The translations under genes were made by a program, and so were the position numbers. DNA of 35,268 nt from Verrucomicrobiota bacterium (GTDB lineage: Bacteria; Verrucomicrobiota; Verrucomicrobiia; Limisphaerales; AV2): contig QHOP01000302.1 in assembly GCA_003219345.1 (NCBI GenBank), forward strand, positions 1 through 35,268, in the 5' to 3' direction. The notes under the pieces are model-generated. The model had not been told where the DNA came from. It worked only from the letters and a program-made list of their open reading frames with translations, and searched no databases. Shown piece after piece: positions 29,776 through 35,268 of this stretch. Position 1 is the stretch's first letter, and every line of letters begins with the position of its first letter.

Positions 29776-32400
29776 ATGCGAAACACTGTACTAGGTTTGG
29801 CAGCCATGCCCTCTCTCCTCCTGCTCGTTGACGACCTCGAAGCCGCAACCTCCGGTGAGACACTCTTTTCTCGGGAAATTCGTCCGCTGTTGGAAACGCA
29901 TTGTTTCAAATGTCACGGGCCCGAAAAGCAAAAGGGCGGGTTGCGGTTCGACACGAAGGAGGGAGCATTCAAAACGGGCGAGTCGGGCGAAAAAGCCATC
30001 ATGCCGGGACACGCCAAAAAAAGCCGGCTGATCAAACTGGTTTCGTCGAAGGATGACGACGAGCGAATGCCCTCCAAAGGCGAGCCATTGTCCGCCGCGC
30101 AGATCGACCTGCTGAAACGTTGGATTGACAGAGGCGCGGAATGGTCGGAGGCGGTCGCATCCACAGGTGTCGTGAGGCGTTCGGAAATGGTTGTCACGGA
30201 TGAGGACCGCAAACATTGGTCTTATCTTCCTCTCAACAGTCCGCCTCTGCCTTCGGTCAAAAACACGGTGCCCGTCCGCACGCCGGTGGATCGTTTCATC
30301 CTGGCGCGGCTGGAAGAGAAGAAACTGGGGCTTTCGCCTCAAGCCGGCCCGCAAAAGCTCGTGCGCCGAATTTATTTCGATCTCATTGGCCTGCCCCCGA
30401 CGCCGGAGCAGGTCGAGTCGTTCGCCCGGCAATTCGCGAAAAACTCTCGATTGGCCGTGGAATCACTCGTCGATCAACTCCTGGCCAGCCCGCATTACGG
30501 GGAACGCTGGGCGCGTCACTGGCTCGATGTGGTGCGTTACGCCGACAGCGATGGACAGGAAAGCGATGCAGACAGGATCACGGCTCATCACTATCGCGAC
30601 TTCGTCATCCGCAGTCTGAATGACGACCTTGCGTTCGACACGTTCGCGCGCTGGCAACTCGCCGGCGACGAACTTGAACCGGACAATCCACAGGCCACTG
30701 CCGCGACCGGTTTCATCGTCGCGGGCACGCACGCCGTGCTGGCTGACAACCTGATGGAGGAAGAGAGAACTCGCGAGCGCTTTAATGACCTCGACGATAT
30801 GATCACGACGACGGGCGTTGCGATGCTCGGCCTGACTTTGGGTTGCGCCCGGTGTCACGATCACAAATATGATCCTGTGCCGCGACGCGATTATTATCGG
30901 ATGCTCTGCGCGTTCAATGGCGGCGACCGCGCGGAAGTGCCGCTCGCTCCGCTCGAAGTAGTTCGCCGCTACCGCGAAGCGGAAGGAAAGTGGAAGGGAG
31001 AATTCGACATAGCGAAGAAACGGCTGGACGATTGGTTAAAAGAAGCAAAGAAGCCGCACGAGACAGCGGCGCGCCACGCGAAAATTGACGCGTTGAAAAT
31101 CAGCGACGACGAAAAGGTCCTTCTGAAAAGAGCTCCTGACACCAAGGAAGCCAAAGAGCTGGCGGAAAAATTCTCCAAGGAACTCAAAGTTGAGGACAAG
31201 GATTTCCGGCCTCTCCTTTCCGATGAAGAGCGCGCCGAGTGGGACGCGAGAGAGAAAGCATTGAAAGCTGTGGAAGCGCGCAAGCCGGAAGCGCTGCCCA
31301 CCGCGCTCGCTTTCGCCGACTTCAACGCGAAACCGCGCGAGACCTTTTTGCTCGCGCGCGGTGATTTCCGCGCGAAGAGCGAGCCGGTGGAGTTGGGGTT
31401 TCTCACTGCGCTTACCAGAGGCAAATCGCCCGCGGATTACTGGGCAGCCGCGCGCGCTGAAAGCCGCCGGTCCGATTCCACCCAACAGCGGCGCGCCCTG
31501 GCGGAATGGATGACGGACACCGACCACGGCGCGGGCGCGCTGGTCGCGCGCGTGATCGTGAATCGCGTCTGGCAGCATCACTTCGGGCAGGGGCTGGTTC
31601 GCACGGTCAACGATTTCGGGGCGAGATGCGACCCGCCCACACACCCCGAATTGTTGGAATGGCTGACGAGCGAATTCGTGAGAGGCGGCTGGAAATTAAA
31701 ACCGTTGCATCGGCTCATCATGAACAGCTCGGTCTATCTTCAAGACACCGCGTTCGACGCCGCGAAGGCAAAGGTGGACCCGGACAACCGGCTTCTCTGG
31801 CGGCGTCGTCCGCTACGGATTGAATCCGAGATTCTGCGCGACGCCATGCTGGCGGTCAGTGGGACGCTGAATCCGCAAATGTTCGGCCCGGCAGTGAAGG
31901 CGCCCATCGCGCCCGAAGCGATTCAGGCCCGGAACATGACGGACCCGTATCCGAAGGACCTGAAGGACACCCCTTTTACGCGCCGGCGCAGCATTTACAT
32001 GTTTCATAAACGTGTCGTGCAGAACCCGCTCATGCAGGCATTCGACGGACCGGATGCGCAGGCCAGTTGCGGTCGCCGCGAAAACACCACCGTCGCGCCG
32101 CAGGCGCTGGCGCTCTTGAACGACAAGTTCGTGCGCTCGCGTGCGATGGACTTCGCTGAAAGGGTCGGCAAGGAAGCAGGCGCGGAACCTGAAGCCCAAG
32201 TTCGCCTGGCCTGGCGACTGGCGCTGGGACGCGAGCCGTCCGCCGGTGAACTGGAATCGGGAACAGCCTTCATCAGCGACCGGCTTCAGCAGCGTTCGAC
32301 GCGCGAACCGGGCAAACCTGAAAGGGATCTGCAAAACCTCGCGCTCGCGGATTTTTGTCAGGCGATGTTCGCCCTGAACGAATTCATTTACGTGGATTGA
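29776..32400 (+). CDS. DUF1549/DUF1553 protein with cytochrome-c-like domain (874 aa)
   Basis: An exported protein; ATG 29776 (MRNTVLGLAAMPSLLLLVDD) gives a signal-like N-terminus. The cytochrome-c-like domain has C43-x-x-C46-H47 (THCFKCHGPEKQKGGLRF). DUF1549 shows IYFDLIGLPPTPEQVESFAR, SPHYGERWARHWLDVVRYAD and GCARCHDHKYDPV, and DUF1553 shows VNRVWQHHFGQGLVRTVNDF and TTVAPQALALLNDKFVRSRA. A charged coiled-coil segment (about 400-510) replaces the concanavalin insert of the 993-aa paralogue. No DUF1501 gene follows it; it converges with the next gene, 8 bp between stop codons. Function unknown. Confidence 0.92.
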   Translation: MRNTVLGLAAMPSLLLLVDDLEAATSGETLFSREIRPLLETHCFKCHGPEKQKGGLRFDTKEGAFKTGESGEKAIMPGHAKKSRLIKLVSSKDDDERMPSKGEPLSAAQIDLLKRWIDRGAEWSEAVASTGVVRRSEMVVTDEDRKHWSYLPLNSPPLPSVKNTVPVRTPVDRFILARLEEKKLGLSPQAGPQKLVRRIYFDLIGLPPTPEQVESFARQFAKNSRLAVESLVDQLLASPHYGERWARHWLDVVRYADSDGQESDADRITAHHYRDFVIRSLNDDLAFDTFARWQLAGDELEPDNPQATAATGFIVAGTHAVLADNLMEEERTRERFNDLDDMITTTGVAMLGLTLGCARCHDHKYDPVPRRDYYRMLCAFNGGDRAEVPLAPLEVVRRYREAEGKWKGEFDIAKKRLDDWLKEAKKPHETAARHAKIDALKISDDEKVLLKRAPDTKEAKELAEKFSKELKVEDKDFRPLLSDEERAEWDAREKALKAVEARKPEALPTALAFADFNAKPRETFLLARGDFRAKSEPVELGFLTALTRGKSPADYWAAARAESRRSDSTQQRRALAEWMTDTDHGAGALVARVIVNRVWQHHFGQGLVRTVNDFGARCDPPTHPELLEWLTSEFVRGGWKLKPLHRLIMNSSVYLQDTAFDAAKAKVDPDNRLLWRRRPLRIESEILRDAMLAVSGTLNPQMFGPAVKAPIAPEAIQARNMTDPYPKDLKDTPFTRRRSIYMFHKRVVQNPLMQAFDGPDAQASCGRRENTTVAPQALALLNDKFVRSRAMDFAERVGKEAGAEPEAQVRLAWRLALGREPSAGELESGTAFISDRLQQRSTREPGKPERDLQNLALADFCQAMFALNEFIYVD

Positions 32401-32433
32401 GGACAGCACTAATCCACGTAGAGAAATTCGTTC
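32376..32433. terminator. Bidirectional hairpin formed by the 3' ends of two convergent genes
   Basis: The arms 32376-32398 and 32411-32433 pair at 20 of 23 positions around a 12-nt loop containing both stop codons. The pairing arises because both proteins end in the same motif (NEFIYVD and NEFLYVD) encoded on opposite strands. It could end transcription of both genes, although no T-run follows. Confidence 0.55.
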
Positions 32434-35162
32434 GCACTGAGCAACGCCTGGCAGAGATCGGTGAGGGCTTGCAGTTCGGGCGGGGGGTTCGGGGCAGGCT
32501 TGGTCTTTTCCCCCTTCTGCGCCTTCTCGTCCGTTTCCTCGACCACCGTTTGCAGGTGGTCCGCCTGCCGCGACAGGAATTCGAGCGCGTCGGCCAGCTC
32601 CGATACGGTCGGATTTCGGCTGAAGGCCAGTTGCCAGGCGCGGGCCACCTCGCGGACGCGGTCGTCCGCGGCTTCCGCGTGCAAGCGCTGTGCGAAGCGC
32701 GCGGCCTGGTCGAGGATGAACTGGCTGTTCATCAGCATGAGCGATTGCGTCGCGACCGTGGACGATTGGCGTCGCTCGCAGTTCACTTCCATCACCGGCG
32801 CGTCGAACGCGTGCAACATCGCCAGCGGACGGCTGCGCCGCACCTGGATGTAAATCCCGCGACGAAATTCCTCTCCCTTGAGCGGCACTTCGACCGGCAT
32901 TTTGTTGTCGCCTTCGGTCTTGTCGATGCCGACGACGATCTGGCCGTGCACATCCGGGCGCACCGGCACGGGCGGGCCGAACATCGTTTCGTTCAACACG
33001 CCGCTGGCGGCCAGGATCGCGTCGCGGATGACTTCGGCATCGAGACGATTGACGGGTTTGCGCCAGTAGAAGCGATTTTCGGGATCGCGCTGCTCGCGGC
33101 GGGGATCGCGGCGCGAGGATTGGCGGTAGGCGGTCGAGGTCATGATGAGTTTGTGCAATCGCTTCAATTGCCAGCCGTGCTCAACAAAATCGTTCGCGAG
33201 CCAGTCGAGCAATTCGGGATGAGACGGCCGTTCACCCATGACGCCAAAGTCCGACGGCGTGCCGACGAGGCCGCGTCCGAAATGGTGCTGCCAAACGCGG
33301 TTCACCAGCACGCGGGCGACGAGCGGGTTCGTGCCGCTGGTCAGCCATCGGGCGAAGGCGAGCCGGCGGCCGCTCGTGGCGAGGTCAGGATTCTTCGACG
33401 GCAGGTCCACTGACTGACCGGGGGCCGTGAGCACACTCAAGGCACCCGGCAGGATGGGTTCTTTCGGCTGTTTGGGATCACCGCGATGAAAAAGATAGGT
33501 GACCGGCAGCTTGTCCGCGGGTTCGGTCAGGACGCAAATGAAATCCTCCGGCGGTTTGCGTCCGCGAATCTCGGCGATCTTCGCGTCCATCGCCTTCAAG
33601 TCGTCGGCGGCCTTTTGATTGTATTGGTAGAGGACGCCGGCGTTGATGTTTACGCTGGGATTATCGGCGAGGAGCTTTTTTTGCTCGGCGGTGCGTTTGT
33701 CGGCGGGCGTGTCGTAAGCGGCCCGCAGTTGATCGCGCAAGGGCGCTTCAAATTTCTCGAGATGCTTCATCAAGGCTTCATCGATGTATTGCTTCTGCTT
33801 CGTCTCCTTTTCTTCGGAAAGTTTCTTCGCTTCGGCTTCGACTTCGTCGGCCTTCTTTCGGTCGGCATCGGTGTAAAGCGAAAGCAGGCGCTGGTCCGGT
33901 GTGCGCCAGTTCTTCCAGTCATACGCAGGCTCGATCACGGCGCGGAGCCGGTAGTAATCAGTCTGCGGAATCGGATCGTAGCGATGATCGTGGCATTGGG
34001 CGCAGCCGACGGACAACCCAAGCAGCGACGTGGAGACGATCTTGATCGTGTCAGCCACGACCTGGTTGCGCACGGCGCCCGGATCACTCAGGGCCGGAGT
34101 GGCGGTGCCATCGACGCCCATGCGGAGGAAGCCGGTGGCGATGAGTAATTCGCGCAATTGTGGGTCGGCCAGTGCGGCTTGCGGACTGCCCTGGGTCGCG
34201 CGTGCGAGTTCATCGCCGGCGAGTTGTTCGGTGATAAAGCGGTCAAATGGCTTGTCGGAATTGAAGGACCGGATGACGTAGTCACGATACTTGTAGGCGT
34301 AGCCCCGCGGCGGGTCGGCGTCGCTATAGCCGTCCGAGTCGGCGTAACCCGCGACGTCCAGCCAGTGGCGGCCCCAGCGTTCGCCGTAATGCGGGGAGTC
34401 GAGCAATCGGTCGATGAGCTTTTCGTAGGCATCGGGCGCCGTGTCCGCAAGGAATGCCTCGACCTCGGCGGGCGTCGGCGGCAGGCCCGTGAGATCGAAG
34501 CAGGCGCGGCGTACCAACGCCACCTTTTCAGCGTCGGGCGAGAAACTGAGTTTCTGCTTCACGAGCGCGCTGACCAGGAACGCATCGATGGGCGTGCGGA
34601 CGCGGTCTTTGGTTTTGGTCTTTGGGATGGCGGGCTGGCGGATCGGCTGGAACGACCAGAAAGCGCGCTCTTCCTCGGTGATGGCGCCGCCCTTGCCCAA
34701 CTCGGCCGGTTCGGGACGGGCGGTCTTCGCGCCGGCGGCGATCCACTGTTTGATCAACGCCACCTGTTCGCGGGTGAGCTTCTTGTCGCGCTTCGGCATT
34801 TCGCCGCTGTGAACCAGCTTGAAAAGCAAACTCTGGCCGGGCTTACCGGGGACAATCACTGGGCCGTCCTCGCCGCCTTGAAGCATCAATCGTCGCAGGC
34901 GCAGGTCGAGCCCGCCTTTCAACTTTTCGCCTTCACCGTGACATTCGAAACAATGCGCCTTGAGGATCGGGCGTATGTCCTTCTCGAACGTCGGCGAAGC
35001 AGCGCGGCAAACAGGAAAGGATAATAGAAGAGAACAGAGAGACCGCAGACCCCAGGAATCAGATGACAGAATGGATCGCTTCTTTCCTATCCTGCAAGTG
35101 CTCAGTTTGCTCCGCTGCCTCCTGTTGAGGATTCTGATTCTGCCCTGCATGAGCCCCTTCAT
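32409..35162 (-). CDS. DUF1549/DUF1553 protein with cytochrome-c-like domain (917 aa)
   Basis: A third paralogue. From ATG 35162, which overlaps the stop codon of the upstream DUF1501 gene by 4 nt (ATGA), a hydrophobic segment at about 39-52 (LRSLCSLLLSFPVC) could direct export; the true start may be later. The cytochrome-like domain has C71-x-x-C74-H75 (AHCFECHGEGEKLKGGLDL). DUF1549 has CFDLTGLPPTPAEVEAFLAD, SPHYGERWGRHWLDVAGYAD and GCAQCHDHRYDPI. A long charged coiled coil (KKADEVEAEAKKLSEEKETK) precedes DUF1553 (VNRVWQHHFGRGLVGTPSDF, SSTVATQSLMLMNSQFILDQ). The partner gene order here is DUF1501 first, opposite to the other operon. Confidence 0.9.
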   Translation of the reverse strand: MKGLMQGRIRILNRRQRSKLSTCRIGKKRSILSSDSWGLRSLCSLLLSFPVCRAASPTFEKDIRPILKAHCFECHGEGEKLKGGLDLRLRRLMLQGGEDGPVIVPGKPGQSLLFKLVHSGEMPKRDKKLTREQVALIKQWIAAGAKTARPEPAELGKGGAITEEERAFWSFQPIRQPAIPKTKTKDRVRTPIDAFLVSALVKQKLSFSPDAEKVALVRRACFDLTGLPPTPAEVEAFLADTAPDAYEKLIDRLLDSPHYGERWGRHWLDVAGYADSDGYSDADPPRGYAYKYRDYVIRSFNSDKPFDRFITEQLAGDELARATQGSPQAALADPQLRELLIATGFLRMGVDGTATPALSDPGAVRNQVVADTIKIVSTSLLGLSVGCAQCHDHRYDPIPQTDYYRLRAVIEPAYDWKNWRTPDQRLLSLYTDADRKKADEVEAEAKKLSEEKETKQKQYIDEALMKHLEKFEAPLRDQLRAAYDTPADKRTAEQKKLLADNPSVNINAGVLYQYNQKAADDLKAMDAKIAEIRGRKPPEDFICVLTEPADKLPVTYLFHRGDPKQPKEPILPGALSVLTAPGQSVDLPSKNPDLATSGRRLAFARWLTSGTNPLVARVLVNRVWQHHFGRGLVGTPSDFGVMGERPSHPELLDWLANDFVEHGWQLKRLHKLIMTSTAYRQSSRRDPRREQRDPENRFYWRKPVNRLDAEVIRDAILAASGVLNETMFGPPVPVRPDVHGQIVVGIDKTEGDNKMPVEVPLKGEEFRRGIYIQVRRSRPLAMLHAFDAPVMEVNCERRQSSTVATQSLMLMNSQFILDQAARFAQRLHAEAADDRVREVARAWQLAFSRNPTVSELADALEFLSRQADHLQTVVEETDEKAQKGEKTKPAPNPPPELQALTDLCQALLSANEFLYVD

Positions 35163-35268
35163 GACTCTCGTAAAATCTCCGTCACCACGCGGCACGGTTT
35201 GTTGTCGGTGATGCGTTGTTCCTGGCCGTTGTGGTGGTAAATGAGCTTCGTGTGGTCGAGGCCGAAGA
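35159..35268 (-). CDS. C-terminal end of a DUF1501 protein (start outside window)
   Basis: The frame is open to the window edge and ends FGLDHTKLIYHHNGQEQRIT followed by DNKPCRVVTEILRES. This is the C-terminal pattern of DUF1501 proteins (compare LLGIDHKRLTVKFQGLDLRL in the gene at 20687-22120). Its TGA shares bases with the ATG of the following DUF1549/DUF1553 gene, which points to translational coupling. Confidence 0.75.
   Translation of the reverse strand, partial: FGLDHTKLIYHHNGQEQRITDNKPCRVVTEILRES

Overview
The window looks like a piece of a Verrucomicrobiota chromosome, most likely the Pedosphaera/Limisphaerales side. The indicators are three large DUF1549/DUF1553 proteins with CxxCH motifs, each beside or near Tat-exported DUF1501 proteins, a DUF5069 gene, a GxxExxY gene, weak Shine-Dalgarno signals, and many palindromic intergenic repeats of the CCCTCACCC...GGGTGAGGG kind. 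No rRNA, tRNA, CRISPR array, transposase or phage gene was seen. The taxonomic call is an inference from gene content.

Layout. 1-888: 3' end of a secreted Ig-like/dockerin-like protein, then palindromic repeats. 1297-4019: infA, a small RRM RNA-binding gene with a long leader, a small hypothetical, a LysR regulator and a TPR protein, all on the minus strand. 4020-4508: three different large palindromes in a row. 4509-7844: a minus-strand ligD-ku operon for non-homologous end joining; the LigD linker contains repeat elements translated in frame. 7994-10118: GxxExxY protein, alpha/beta hydrolase, DUF72 protein. 10119-11573: repeats, a two-gene cassette resembling toxin-antitoxin modules, a highly structured segment of about 160 nt, and a protein of unknown function. 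11760-14531: pirin, DoxX, remnant of a second pirin gene, SDR dehydrogenase and cupin, all plus strand, a likely redox/detoxification group. 14563-19088: secreted LamG/DUF1080-like protein, Tat-exported lactonase, DUF5069, AHSA1/SRPBCC protein, a cupin gene broken by an amber codon, and a DUF4256 protein. 19170-19977: a nucleotidyltransferase followed by two very small genes, each overlapping the previous stop codon by 4 nt. 20013-20567: a repeat pair around a small ORF. 20687-26576: operon of one DUF1549/DUF1553 gene and two DUF1501 genes. 26809-27356: a second RRM gene whose leader and terminator match those of the first. 27456-29312: sensor histidine kinase. 29315-29660: frameshifted ankyrin remnant. 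29776-35268: two further DUF1549/DUF1553 genes that converge tail to tail, the second overlapping the stop codon of a DUF1501 gene that runs off the window.

Most worth following up: the unexplained structured segment at 10958-11115; the conserved leaders of the two RRM genes; the overlapping nucleotidyltransferase cassette at 19170-19977; repeat invasion of the LigD linker; and the hairpin formed by the coding 3' ends of the convergent DUF1553 genes. All folding and homology statements were made by eye from the sequence.
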